DNA of 64,000 nt from Glandiceps talaboti (GCF_964340395.1 NC_135550.1:31185676-31249675); one strand, 5' to 3'. Shown: positions 28,794 to 42,675, counted from the first letter of the stretch. Translations and numbers: made by a program. Notes: generated from the sequence alone by a model not told the origin.

Positions 28794-29983
28794 ATTAAGA
28801 AAGAATGCCTTTTTGTCACAAATTGTGACTTGGTATTTAAAAGGCGACACATGTCACGTTGATTGATTGATTTTTTAGCAATTTAGTAATATCAGAAAAA
28901 AAATGAAAGGTTATTAACCTCATTAAAATGAAATATAAAGGTGATGATGGCCAACGTAGGTTGTTTGATTGATTACGCAGTTTAAGGGGCACACGCTGAG
29001 TTCATACGTTTTTAGTCACTGATCGAAGCATACTTAACCACTACTTGCAATTGAGAGTAGTCGAACCTGGCATTAAGATGTAACTTATAAACGACACGAT
29101 GAAAAAATGTGGAGGAAATCCATACTAAGCAATCAACTATTTTAACACTGCCAGGAGTCAATGTAATGTCATAGAAGGCATGCATGGATATTATCTTTAT
29201 ACTAGATTAGCTTAGTGGAGGTTTTATGTAAAATATTTTCATCTGATTAAAAGGCTTATAATCTCAGCTTGTGTCACTTTAGATAGAAATGTGTTCAATC
29301 GTCTGTACATTTTACGTTTTGAAGTACGCTGTCTAATACAAAAGATTCTAGTCACTTCTTCATACAAGCCCGAAAAGAAAGACACACGTGCGAGTACTTT
29401 GCAGAATGATTGAGCCAAGATCAGTCAACTAGTATACGAGGAAAGACATCAAAAAGGCAACTTGCTTTCTGTGTAAGTGTAGATGCAATTTACATTGTAT
29501 TTTTCCTTATTAAAGTTGTTTTAAATTTAGTTAGGACATCAAAAGAGGTATCTTGTAAGTCTTCACCAGTTCTACAACAGTCTGACACATGTTTCTGTGA
29601 GTTTGAGTGCATATGGACCACGTTTAGAATGCCCAAAGGGGATCATGATCATTGCCACCACCACCACCACCACCACCACCACCACCACCACAGCCACCAT
29701 GTCACTGATACAGCATCTGCCAATATTCAAAGTAATACTGTTTAATAACTCCATTCCAATAGCTGAACTATGTTGAGTCATGTCTAGCAAATAGTACAGT
29801 TCATCAGAACATTGTATATGCTATATTGTGTACTTGTATTTTGTATGCTGACTATGTCGAAACTGGGGCCCAGTTATAGTCAACCAATTTATTAAAATGT
29901 TGTATCAATTATTTATCAAATGTTGCCCTTGCTTGGAAAGTACGACTAAGCTATATCATTTGGAGTCGACATTTCATATATAT
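28794..29983. other. Intergenic stretch with a (CCA)n tract
   Basis: A CCA/CAC run at 29655-29692 makes a poly-His run in a plus-strand frame (29410-29745). That frame has no other coding signature, so I treat it as repeat-driven. Nothing else is recognised. Confidence 0.45.
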
Positions 29984-30257
29984 GACCAAGTCTTCGTCAT
30001 ATACCACGTGTGGATGTAAGCTACATATATAAACAAGTCTTCGTCACATATCGTGTGTGGTTGTAAGCTACATATATAAACAAGTCTTCGTCACATACCA
30101 TGTGTGGTTGTAAGCTTCATATATAAACAAGTCTTCGTCACATATCGTGTGTGGTTGTAAGCTTCATATATAAACAAGTCTTCGTCACATATCGTGTGTG
30201 GTTGTAACCTTCATATATAAACAAGTCTTCGTCATATATCGTCTGTGTTTGTAAGGT
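29984..30257. repeat. 47-bp minisatellite, about 6 copies
   Basis: Units contain 'acaagtcttcgtcacata', 'tcgtgtgtggttgtaagc' and 'ttcatatata'. The outer copies are the most diverged. Confidence 0.93.
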
Positions 30258-31846
30258 ACATAATACTTTTATTATCGACAGATCTGTACTTTTGATCGCG
30301 CTATCATTGTCGTAAATTTTAAAGCTAACTATTGTATTTCTGTCCAGTCAGCGTTACAGACTTGAAGTGTGTATAAAATATTGGAGTTTCGTCTGTCTGT
30401 GTCGATAGTTGCAATGGAGTAGTATGACATGGTGACTGACGTCTCCAAAAGCCTTTTGGTTTCAGCTTGCAAGCCAATCGCACATCACAAGACTACTTAG
30501 TGCTTAAGTCTCGCATCGCGGACGAGATTACTTGCCAAGGAATCACTAACAAACTATCGGCCAATTCAACATTTAATGGGCATGTATATGAGTTATAATA
30601 TTGAAGAAAGAACGTTAACAGGCTCAATGAGGACGGTTTCTATGGTGACGGAAAACGCATCGTAGCTCACACCTGTCTATTACACGACTTTCATTTCTTT
30701 CTTGTCAAATGAAGAATGATGTCTTAAAAATTTTATGACAACCTGGTGGAACAGATTATATCCGATTGCCGCGTTTTGAGAGGAGATTAGCTAGGGTTAT
30801 GTTTGTCAGCCATACGGTGCGAGTCCTTATAAGTTAATTTTAGCATTGCAAGTAAACCGATATGGCTATGATACCTAGAATCTAAATTGTAGTCTATATG
30901 TCACTTGTAAGAATCTTGGAGATGTGTATGTTCATTGGCGTTGGACATATCTACTTTAGGACGTCTCAAGATCTTGTGATTTATATTATATTGTCATATT
31001 GACAAAGTACAAAACAGGGAACAAATAAAAGCCATATAACTTGACAGCCATCTAATATAATATAATATAATATAATATCGCCCAAAAGTGTGCTTCTTCG
31101 ATTTATTGTTATCGAAATTGTGTCACGACGACACAAAACAGGTAACATATATGCCATACCTTGATATTTACTTATTCATTGAAATGTCAAACTTCTGCGT
31201 TTGTTGATTGATAAAATATTCAGGTGTATTTATTTCCTGACTGATCGTGATGAACAATGTGATGTACACAATCAAATATCACCCCAGTAGAAATGTACAT
31301 TGAAAGCCATCTTTATAGAGATTAATGACCTCCCATTCCTGTACATATGACGTCCACCGATTTGCATAATATATACCATTGTAAATGTCAGTATGTTTGT
31401 AACCTTGGATTCAATTCATTTTGATGACACGAGGGAAGATACAAGGCAAACGCATTTACTCGTCAACTTTGTACGATATGACTATTCCAGTGAACACGTC
31501 CACTGACACTGGATTATGAACTTGACCGTCTCACTTATACTACAACATACAAACTTGCACTCAACTCGATTAAGGTGAAAGCCAGGTGGCCCATAGACGG
31601 AGAGGCGAGGAAGGAATAAAGTAATCGTTTTCCGAACGGCCATACAACTGTTGCTATGGTAACGACGACACATGTTAATAATCTCGTGAGCTAATAACAG
31701 AACACTAACATGATTAATTGTAATTAATAATAGCACATCATTAGGATGCAAAACAAAAACAAAAACAATAATAACCCCCCCCCAACAAAATAAAGTGCCA
31801 GATTACAATGTAGTACGGTTGCAATCTTGCCCTGTAAGCTTATTGT
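30258..31846. other. Intergenic stretch
   Basis: A short (TATAA)n run lies at 31055-31078 and a C-run near 31776. No gene recognised. Confidence 0.5.
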
Positions 31847-31891
31847 GTGTGTGTGCGTGTGTGTGCATGTGTATGTATGTCTGTCCATGAC

Positions 31892-31934
<43 letters not shown>

Positions 31935-31970
31935 GTGTGTGTATGTATGTATGTATGTATGTATGTATGT
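31847..31970. repeat. (TG)n(TGTC)n(TATG)n compound microsatellite
   Basis: TG-rich units, then about 12 TGTC units, then TATG units run directly into the hammerhead element that starts at 31969. Confidence 0.95.
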
Positions 31971-32011
31971 TGTCTGATGAACGCATTGAGCGTGAAACTC
32001 GGAGTTACAAC
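31969..32011 (+). ncRNA. Type I hammerhead ribozyme, copy 1
   Basis: The strand order fits a type I hammerhead. Stem I is GTTGT (31969-31973) paired with ACAAC (32007-32011), five perfect pairs. The core CTGATGA is at 31974-31980. Stem II is ACGC/GCGT (31981-31984 with 31990-31993) with loop ATTGA. The second core part is GAA (31994-31996). Stem III is ACT/AGT (31997-31999 with 32003-32005) with loop CGG. The cleavage-site nucleotide (position 17) is T at 32006. Every invariant core base is present and all stems close. In animals such ribozymes sit in Penelope-like elements and retrozymes, where they process transcripts. Activity is untested. Confidence 0.82.
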
Positions 32012-32107
32012 CAAGCACCTCAAGTTCCAACCAACCTACTTTGATTATTCCCGCCCTGCTTACCCAAGCATCGAGCACTCTATTCTACGAGTTTGATACT
32101 ATTTACT
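31969..32107 (+). mobile_element. Small ribozyme-bearing retroelement, copy 1
   Basis: A non-repetitive island of about 139 bp between TATG microsatellites. It starts with the hammerhead and continues 56 nt to GCATCGAGCAC (32068-32078). It ends with 'tacgagtttgatactattta' at the next TATG run. The same order occurs in copy 2 (38838-38980 minus). There is no coding capacity. Confidence 0.65.
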
Positions 32108-32190
32108 ATGTATGTATGTATGTATGTATGTATGTATGTATGTATGTATGTATGTCGGTATGTATGTATGTACATGTTTGTATGTATGTG
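32108..32190. repeat. (TATG)n microsatellite
   Basis: TATG units with one CGG interruption and an ACATGTT break. It abuts the 3' end of the ribozyme-bearing element. Confidence 0.95.
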
Positions 32191-32420
32191 AAAATCGGTG
32201 TTGATGCTCAAAAAAACGTATTTTACGATCCCAACTTCCATATCTATTTCCGATTCATTTACCACTGACATGAACGATCGTAGACACAAGTAATAGCAGG
32301 GAGGATAATGTTCACAGGCATTGTGTTTTTAAAAATACAGCTACATTAACAAACTTTGTAGTGCACATGCGTCTTGGTTATCACCAATGTACACACCAAA
32401 TCATGAGATTTTAACCCTAA

Positions 32421-32698
32421 TTACAAAAAATAATTTATTAAAAATGCACGAGTGAGTGTGTGTGACATTTTACTAACGTTCTTTTGAAACTCTAGCATTG
32501 TGTCTTATGCGTGCAGCAATTACTTTTTATAATTATAAATATGATTTAACAATGATACATTCTACATAATCCTAATCAAATCATATGTTTAATTATAAAA
32601 AGTAATTGTTGCACTTGTAAGACACAATGCTAGAGTTTTATTTCAAAAGAACGTTTGTAAAACACATTCACTCGTGAATTTTTAATAAATTACTTTTG
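32421..32698. mobile_element. Foldback element/MITE with about 125-bp arms
   Basis: The left arm (32421-32547) and right arm (about 32575-32698) are near-perfect complements. Shared blocks include 'taatttattaaaaat', 'aacgttcttttgaaa', 'ctctagcattgtgtctta' and 'aattactttttataatta'. The loop is under 30 bp. High arm identity suggests a relatively recent element. No terminal duplication could be fixed. Confidence 0.85.
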
Positions 32699-32796
32699 AC
32701 AAGTACTGTATAATTACACATTATTTTTAAAAATAATTTCTCACCCCCCCCCCCCTGCCGTAAATTTTAACCTCGGCCTAATTTTAACAAATACAG

Positions 32797-32839
32797 TGGT
32801 GGTGGTGGTGGTGGTGGTGGTGGTGGTGGTGGTGGTGGT
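32797..32839. repeat. (GGT)n microsatellite
   Basis: About 14 GGT units following a C-run at 32744-32755. Confidence 0.96.
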
Positions 32840-35800
32840 ACTAAATCGTTAGTTCTTTCTCCCCGTTATTGCAGGCACACAATGATTGCGTTGATTTATT
32901 AAAGGTACTGTACATATAGCAGACTTTAAGTTGATGTCTTTGCATGAACATGTACAGAACGTTTTTGCTTATAATATTGCAGAAAATTGCAGAAGTAATA
33001 TTTACATTAGTTATTAAAATAACGGTATTCAGCTATGAATGAAGCAATATCTTACCATATGAAAACCAATCTTGCGATGTGAGCTAAGAATTAAATAACG
33101 AAAAGAATATTCAGCCCGAGGTATTTCCAATTTCTGATGCCATAACTTTTAATAAGATTGGCAGTTTCAATGATACAACACGAAACCTGTCTCTATTTTC
33201 CCTTTATTCTTTGTGATATTAATAATTCAACGTCATAGGTTTCTTATCACTAGGATACCTAGATAGAATACTAAAACATTAATATTATATATGAATGTAT
33301 TGTGTGATATGTGGACACTGATAATTTACACTTCCCTGCGATGAGTTAGCTGTCGTGAAATAAACTCATATTGATTAGCTTTGCCTACTAGCAGAGATTG
33401 AAAGAGCAACAGTGATTTAAAAAAACAAACCAATAAGCTGATTAGGTGTAAGGTAGATATTTTTTCTCCATAGGCGTCTTATCTTGGAAAATACCCATGA
33501 CTTGTAACTAGACAATCAAGTTAAGATTACCAATACTAACATCCACGCTGAGCATAAACATTTTACCGGAACGTAAACCAGTCCTGCGAAGAGCCCCATG
33601 ATAACATTTTATTGCATGATAAACTTCAACACTGTAATGCGCTTACTATACGTATGATCACAAATTACTTACACTGAAAGTTAGGTGATAAAATAATAAT
33701 TACGAGACTTAAAATGAGGTAACAACTTATTGGCGTGAATTTGCAAGGTACTATGACGTCATTGAGATAACTACGTAAACACATAAACCATCTGGTATAC
33801 CAGTATATAGACAGTTCAAATTTGAAATCACCTTAACATTTTATTTGTTACAGGCATGGGCAAATATATAAACTACCTCACTCTAATTTGTACAATTCTG
33901 ATTGCCCTGAAATTGCAATTACAATTACAATGGAAACCGTTCAAGTGCAACATGAAATAGCGTGATGTCTGGTTTGACTAATTTGTTTCTGACATAGTTA
34001 CATTTATTTTGTGTCAACCGACATCATTGCAGATGTGACCAAATTAACTCCGAACCTGTAGTACTAATATGGTCTCGTCTGTCATGCCACAGGTATGGAA
34101 AAACTAATTCTGGTGTCTTTGAAAATTCCCTAACTTTGAGTATACCCTTCTAACTGTTAATTACTAAATTAGTATTCTCCATCCTTAGATGACCGAATTT
34201 TTATCAAACACTTATCGTGCAGTAACCTGTCGAGCATTTCAAATTGAATGTTATCGAAACAGATTTCAACCATAGGGTGAGAAAGTCAGGTCAGATATAA
34301 GTTGTATGTCAATGTTTCATCAAATATATGGGAACTAATGACTTATTGGTGTAATGTCATTAATGACGGTATTCAGGGAAGGTAACACACTGTGGTTTAT
34401 ATATCACTTCTAAGTTCTAATGCCATACTGGGCAGGAGTGAAATATTGATATGTTATATTTGTTATGAAGGGATAATACGTATACAGCAATATTGCTGAG
34501 ACTTCTCCGACAGTAAACAGTTTAACTATATGTGAAGTCAGATTATATCAAGGACATGACGTCATAAGTGAACCTAGCACGACAGAGGTATACCATTTAC
34601 ATGCAACTGTTCGGCTAAGAAGAGCACTTTGTAAAATTTAAATGAAAGTATATAATGTAACTGGGTTGGCGCCGATCTGCCGAGATATCGGGTCGGTATT
34701 TCTGTTCAAGCAGAGAAAATGCAGCAATTGATAACTTTTTGTCGTGACAAAAGTCAAAGTTCTCTGGGATGAGCAGGTTTCAATTGTCCACCATTGTATA
34801 GACGCAGGTAGACTAAAGCTTGATTTATTCTCACTTGTTGGCAATGGCAGTTATGTAAATCACTGTATTAGATGGAGGGTATGGCGCTAAGGAAATTGGA
34901 GTTTTTCAGTCTAGTATAACAGCTAATGCTAATGTTCTTCCAAATGTATACATGTATTAGTGTTTAAAACTTTTCAGTAGAGAAGATAAATATAACTCAA
35001 GAGACCAGGGCTTTTGTATATTAAGTATATTAAGTATATTAAGAAATGTGTTCATGGCCAATCGAGTCCATCCTAAACATCATATCAGACCACTTTTGCA
35101 CTTAATAGACATAAAATCTAGTCTTTGGGCTTCGATCCTGTAAATTTAACGAGGCGGTATCTAGTTATCTTGATTGTAGCGTCAAAGTGAATAATTGATT
35201 ATTTAAAACGTAATGTGTTTATATCCTCTGGGAAATAATGGAAAACGTGAATTTGTTCTATCATTTTCGATTAACGATTCGTGTTTTACCTTCCGGACTA
35301 TAATTTCATGGATATTGATTTGTTTGATATGTTTGATTTCTCTACAATCCAGAAACCAAATAAAATATTACTTATTGTTTCATTTCTTGGTGTGTTGATG
35401 TTTTCGTAACGTTGTTGTTTGTAGCTGACAGGGATATTGGATATGGTAGAATATGTTTACTATACAATTTAGCACTGGTCAGGATGATAATCGATATATT
35501 ACATTGTCATTTCTACACTACATTTATATTACCAGGTAAAGCTCTACATTAACCAGGTAAAGCATTACATTTTAAATCGATTATATACGAATCCATGACA
35601 GGTGTAGTAATTATGATATTTTACATGTCTGATACAGTATGAAGACCGATTTTATTATAGGGAAATTGATTGTTTTCGCCTACACAGGTAACAGGTGTGG
35701 AAACATTAATATGCAATAAATATATTATGACTTACGATCATGTGTCAAATGTGATAAATCTCCTCTTCAGTAAACATTTGGTTTACCTCACAGAATTACA

Positions 35801-36797
35801 CCATGGCACGCAATACATTTTGTAACATCTTTAAATTGATCATACTTTTTTTAAAACCATACTTTTATGAGCTAAGTATATTGTACACACTTTTCATTCT
35901 AGCTGGACGTGAGTAAGTAACCGTTAAAAAGTCATGTCGTGTTGCCTTTATTGCATCAATTTTAAAAATATGAAAATCCATGGTAAATTAACAAAATGTA
36001 CGTCGTTTGAAAACTACGCCATTTTTAAACTTTCCTAATTGTGTTATACACAGTTCACTCATTTAAACTACCTCTACTCGCTTTTTTTCCATGACCTAGT
36101 AGTGTTGCTGGATAAAATGCAATGAATCTGCAGTAACAATGATTATACACACCGACTACTTAATTGATTATAGGGCAATCTCATGTACTATATCTATTTC
36201 GTCTCTCGGGTACATCTGGTAAAGTTAGTCTTCTTAACCAAATATTTGTCTTTGATTGGATGATTGCTTGAAAACGTGTTTTCCTGATAAGTTTGATATG
36301 ACGTCATTTTCTTTTCTGGTCAGGTTAACTGATATATATGTCTGTAAGGAACTTAATTTAATGCTAAGGCCAAGCCAACCAAGTGAAATTAGCTACATGA
36401 CGTGTATGGTAAATTTCCATCTGTCAATGTAATTAAATCGCACCACAACACAACGAACCCGTATGTTGCGTTGGTGTGTTATTGCCGCCGACTTTTGAAT
36501 TTCGAATAAAGTATTGCAGTAATATCATAAATACAATGTACAATATTTCGTATAGGTTTCAGTCTTAAATGTCAGATGTTTACATTAGTCTTTCTACAAT
36601 ATGTGTACCTTTATTCAACAGATTGTCCCTTCCATGGAAATGAAACGAAAGAATATATAGAACCTGTACATGAATCTCTAAGAAGTATAAGAAATATTCA
36701 CAAAATTAATAAGACAATCAAGGTTCTCATAAATTTACGGCAAACACTTCAATGTCACAATCAAATTATATGTGACATTTATACAGCAAGCACAACG
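32840..36797. other. Intergenic stretch, nothing recognised
   Basis: AT-rich, with only short unconvincing frames. Three copies of 'tattaagta' lie near 35019-35042. Confidence 0.5.
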
Positions 36798-36895
36798 ACA
36801 GACAGACAGACAGAGAGGCAGACAGACAGCCAGACAGACAGACAGACAGACACACACACACAGACCCCACCCCCCCACACACACACACAGACACA
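36798..36895. repeat. (GACA)n(CA)n microsatellite
   Basis: GACA units pass into CA runs interrupted by a C-tract. The plus-strand frame across it is low complexity. Confidence 0.95.
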
Positions 36896-38648
36896 CACCG
36901 CAATTAGACCTTTATCGTATAGTGTGTATAGTATAACACAAAGTTTTATATTCTAAAGGCTATTAGTGCTCTTTAGTCAAGCTGCTTTTCAAATACATTT
37001 CTGCTTGTGCCCTATTGTGCTCATTATATGCCATATCATGTCAATAAGATATGTCAGGGCTAAAAGACAGTAACATGTAATTATCAGAGAAACCTAGACA
37101 GCTGAATTGTATGAAACATGATTGTCTTGTCAATGTTATATACTAGTAATGTACATTTACATGTACGCTGCCAACAATATGTCAATTGCAATCCTATAAA
37201 TGATATATTTTGACTCCCTAATTGAAATACATCTGGTAATTAAGTTTCGAATAGGAAATGTATTGCCAAGTAAATGTCAAATACTCCCTCCCCAACGGTT
37301 TGAATATAATCTAAATTTCCAAGTATAGGCACAAAGGATATTTATGGAAATAATCTTGTAATTGCACGTATTTTACTAAATGGCAGTTACATAGTAAGTA
37401 AACCTTTACTACGTGCCGTATATTAACGTATAATCATGGCGTCCAATACCCTGCATAGTAATACAGTGCGAGCTGCTGGGCCATATCCCGCGTGGCCCAT
37501 TTTTCTTGCTAAGGGAAAGGAAACTTTGAGACACACTGTAAGATATGAGTTCGGTAATAAACAATATGATATAGCCGGTGCTTTGAGTTTTCAATGTCGA
37601 AGATGTTAAATCTGCCAAATGTACAGTTAATTAAAAATTGATGTTCAATTTCCTCAGTTTTATTAACAATAACGCCCAGGAAGATCTATATCTTATTTTG
37701 CAATTTAATCGCAGGAGGTCATACATTACTTGCGGGTCCTCAGTTTGTTTTCTTTGTAAACACCAAGTCGTGTCAGAGAACCGATACTGTCGCACATTCA
37801 ATATTGAAACGACGTTCTTCATATTATCTTAGTCAAGGGAGACTGGTTATTTTGTAAAGTAAATGAAAGTGAGGAGTTGAAGTCATAATAAAATCTATCA
37901 ATGACTACTTGTTTTATTGTCATGTACATGAAATGATATCCGCCTGATAAGTAACATGATTATTCTATATTAATTTTTAATAATATTCGATATCGAACTA
38001 TTGGAAGTGTAGACCGACACTTTTAATTCCAGGCATGAGCAAACCTTTCAAAGTACATATCAATCGACTTTAGTTTTCGTGTGTGATATTTTCTCTTCGT
38101 TTCTCAATACTTACGTGATAAACCCTGTAAATTTAAGCAAAGTAAATGTCACTCAACATTCACTATTTTAAAATTAAAAACGTAGCTGCAAGATAAATGA
38201 TCCTATCAGCATTAATGATGACGTTGCCATTTTCGAAATATAGACTCGTATTGATAGACGTTGTACCTACCTTTTCAATTTCTTTGTTGTAAAACAGACA
38301 ATTTCCACCAGTTTCTTTTTACAATATGAGTTGATCATATGAAATATCATTTTATGTTTTATTAATAATTCTTGCTTAGGAAATTGATGTGCACAGTGAT
38401 ACAATACAAGAAATATCAACCATGGACTAAAACTGACATTAAATGAATGCTAATAATACCTCAGAAGATGCCCTTTTCAATAATTTCTCTATGATTCACA
38501 TTGCCTTTCATTTCATTGGATGTTTCGTGTGTAATTATATAGATGTAGTGTCCCAAATATACTAAATATAGATGTAACGTTTATTCCTCTGTTTCTGCAT
38601 TTAACTCTACCATATACAAACTGAGTGAGTATGATATACATAAGTCAA
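36896..38648. other. Intergenic stretch, nothing recognised
   Basis: No gene, RNA or tandem array recognised. Confidence 0.5.
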
Positions 38649-38679
<31 letters not shown>

Positions 38680-38770
38680 GCAGGCAGACAGACAGACAGA
38701 CAGACAGACATTATTATATTATTTATATATATATATATATATGTGTGTGAGTGTGTACACAAACACACGT

Positions 38771-38836
<66 letters not shown>
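38649..38836. repeat. (GATA)n(GACA)n and (TA)n microsatellites
   Basis: GATA and GACA units (38649-38710) are followed by two TA runs, the longer at 38774-38836. The latter abuts the 3' end of ribozyme element copy 2. Confidence 0.95.
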
Positions 38837-38837
<1 letters not shown>

Positions 38838-38839
<2 letters not shown>

Positions 38840-38980
38840 TGAGTGTCTCGCTGGAGAGAACAGTGCTCGATGCAAATATTGGTATATTAGTAGCAGAGCA
38901 TTATAGACTTAATTCAAATGAATAAGGATCTAATAAGTCGTTACTCAGAGTTTCACGCTTCGAGCGATCATCAGACAACT
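38838..38980 (-). mobile_element. Small ribozyme-bearing retroelement, copy 2
   Basis: Read on the minus strand it begins with a hammerhead (38980-38936). It runs 62 nt to GCATCGAGCAC (38873-38863) and ends at a (TA)n microsatellite. Order and spacing match copy 1. The two copies differ widely outside the ribozyme core and the shared motif, so they are old or belong to different subfamilies. Confidence 0.65.
38936..38980 (-). ncRNA. Type I hammerhead ribozyme, copy 2
   Basis: On the minus strand, stem I AGTTGT (38980-38975) pairs with ACGACT (38941-38936) with one G-U. Core CTGATGA is at 38974-38968. Stem II CGC/GCG (38966-38964 with 38958-38956) has loop TCGAA. GAA is at 38954-38952. Stem III is ACT/AGT (38951-38949 with 38945-38943) with loop CTG, and position 17 is A at 38942. 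All core bases are present. The first stem II position is a U-U mismatch (38967/38955), and A at position 17 is less common than C or T, so activity may be lower than for copy 1. Confidence 0.7.
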
Positions 38981-39212
38981 AAATTGTGATTGTCAAAATC
39001 GGTACATACACTTAATGTTTGTATGTATATATTGCGTAACAAGATGGTCGGACTATACTATTCCTCACGGGGGTTTACTTCTGTAGTTGGCGAGCGAGTA
39101 TTTGCCTTCATGGCGACATTTCGAGACCAGTTCGGATTTTTTGTTCAGTAATCTATTCTTTTCAGCATTGGTTATACAGAGTTTATCAGTTAAACAGAGG
39201 TTACAACGTTTT

Positions 39213-39275
39213 GTCTCACTCGAAGCGTGAAACTCTGAGTAACGACTTATTACATCCTTATTCTTTTGAATTAAG
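39213..39275 (+). mobile_element. Decayed ribozyme element copy, inverted relative to copy 2
   Basis: 'cgaagcgtgaaactctgagt' and 'aacgacttatta' repeat copy 2 in the opposite orientation, through 'cttattc' and 'ttgaattaag'. The CTGATGA core is lost ('gtctcact' replaces it). Copies 2 and 3 therefore form inverted arms of about 57 bp around roughly 250 bp of unrelated sequence (38963-39218). Confidence 0.7.
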
Positions 39276-39281
39276 TATGTA

Positions 39282-41008
<1,727 letters not shown>

Positions 41009-41269
41009 TTATTACGACGTATTCTCATTCTTGTGAATGGAGGTAAGGTTTCCATATCCATGACAAAGACTCCTGACGTTAACCCAGAGCTTTTGATATA
41101 TATGAATCTGCCATCGATTAATAAAGACAAAGGCTATTCAGGCTATGAAACAAAATACGCCATGTTAACATGTTCAATGGTTGACAAGACGTGTGACATG
41201 ACTTGTCAATATAAAGGTGAAGTTTACATCCTCCTACAAGGAGTTCAAGAAAATCAGAACTTGACATGA
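41009..41269 (+). CDS. Orphan exon-like frame with paired cysteines, unidentified
   Basis: The frame opens after a TGA at 41006-41008 and ends at TGA 41267-41269. It has no in-frame ATG near its start, so it would be an internal or last exon. It encodes alternating beta-strand-like segments (ILILVNGG, VSISMTKTP, LLIYMNLP), then TCSMVDKTCDMTC and GEVYILLQGV. The pattern recalls extracellular beta-sandwich domains of the pre-peptidase C-terminal type, where a late C-x6-C and a 'G-x-vYi' strand are common. This is only a resemblance. No partner exons were found nearby, so a lone gene fragment or pseudogene is possible. Confidence 0.25.
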   Translation, partial: LLRRILILVNGGKVSISMTKTPDVNPELLIYMNLPSINKDKGYSGYETKYAMLTCSMVDKTCDMTCQYKGEVYILLQGVQENQNLT

Positions 41270-42675
41270 GTGGCAGCTTACATGAAGAGAGGGGGTGAGA
41301 GGGTTGATTAAACCGTGGGTGGAGGGTCTATTGTTAAACCGATCTCAAATGACAAAGCGGAAACTGACAGATATGTAAGCTGGCATATATATACCTGTTC
41401 ATGTCTATCTTTCTCTGGGGTGAAAAGAAGCGGAATACTCTGTAAGCATGTATGTGTAAAATTCATTGCATAAAATGTTAATTCACTACTTTGATGTATT
41501 CGATATTTAAAATACTGTAGTGTAGCAATCTTCTTCTGTTCAGGTTTAGAAGTATGACGTATACTCTGCAATGAACCGTATAAAGATTGGAGGAAACCTT
41601 TGATAACCAACTCATATAACGTGTAGGCAACACATTTTCGTTGAATTAGTTACACCTTTGGGCTGATGATTTACAACCGTTTACAACTTACATCAAAAGT
41701 AATTTGAGTACAAGGGCATGGGAATAAAACATATCTTAGAAATCCAACAATTCTAAGAAAACTTTTGAACGTATGTGTAATTTTACTATGTGTCTGAATA
41801 ATTTAAAATCATGCAACACCAACAGTGTAAAGAAGCCCGTTCTCACTACTCCTTCAAGCACGAAGACCAATTTGTTTGATCGGTTGTTAATGAAATGAAA
41901 TAGCCGAAAGTAATTTGTGAAAGAGGTATTACGTAGGATAATTGAATTTCATTATTGCTACTGCGATTATCTGGATTTGAGGGTTTAAGGTACGTTTTAA
42001 GATACGTGTTCTGGGTTTCCCTTGTTTTCGTTGTTTTGCAGGTCATATCTATATACCGCTATATACCAGTTCCTCTTTGCCATAATTACATATTATATAG
42101 TACGTTGATAACGTTCCCATACCATTTAGAAATTATGCATTGTATTTTGTTTTGAAAATGCCGTCATGTTACCATCTACAACTAATCTATAAGGAGAACA
42201 TTTAAATTTGACTATGATATACTGCATAAACTATACTCAATGTCCATTGATCCCATGCTGACATCAATTCGTAGAAAGGAAGTAAATATGCAATAAAATT
42301 GCTCCCTAGATACATTCAATGTCAGTGGTGAACGAATCATTAATATTCTGAATAATATATGCATTTGCAGCAAATATTCATGATCATTTTACATATGATT
42401 CATTCATAGCAATGAAGGAATCATTCGAGACGTGTAAGAAAGTAGTAAGATGATCGTATGCGTAACATCCTAATTTATTGACATCACAGTCTACAATGTC
42501 ACGAGATAGAGAATTTGAAGAAATCTAATTAATATCTATTTTTCATTTGTGTTGTTTAGAAATAATTGTGCACGCATGCGCTCAAACGTCCATCGTACAC
42601 TGAAGCCGTACATGAATAAAATACTTGTAGGGTATTATGTATTGTATTACATCCATTTTACTTTCTTTTCAGTCT
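41270..42675. other. Intergenic stretch, nothing recognised
   Basis: No gene, RNA or tandem array recognised. Confidence 0.5.

Noticed and set aside
29410-29745. Frame with a poly-His run
   Set aside because: The His run is a CCA microsatellite and the remainder shows no coding signature. It was kept only as a note in the intergenic entry.
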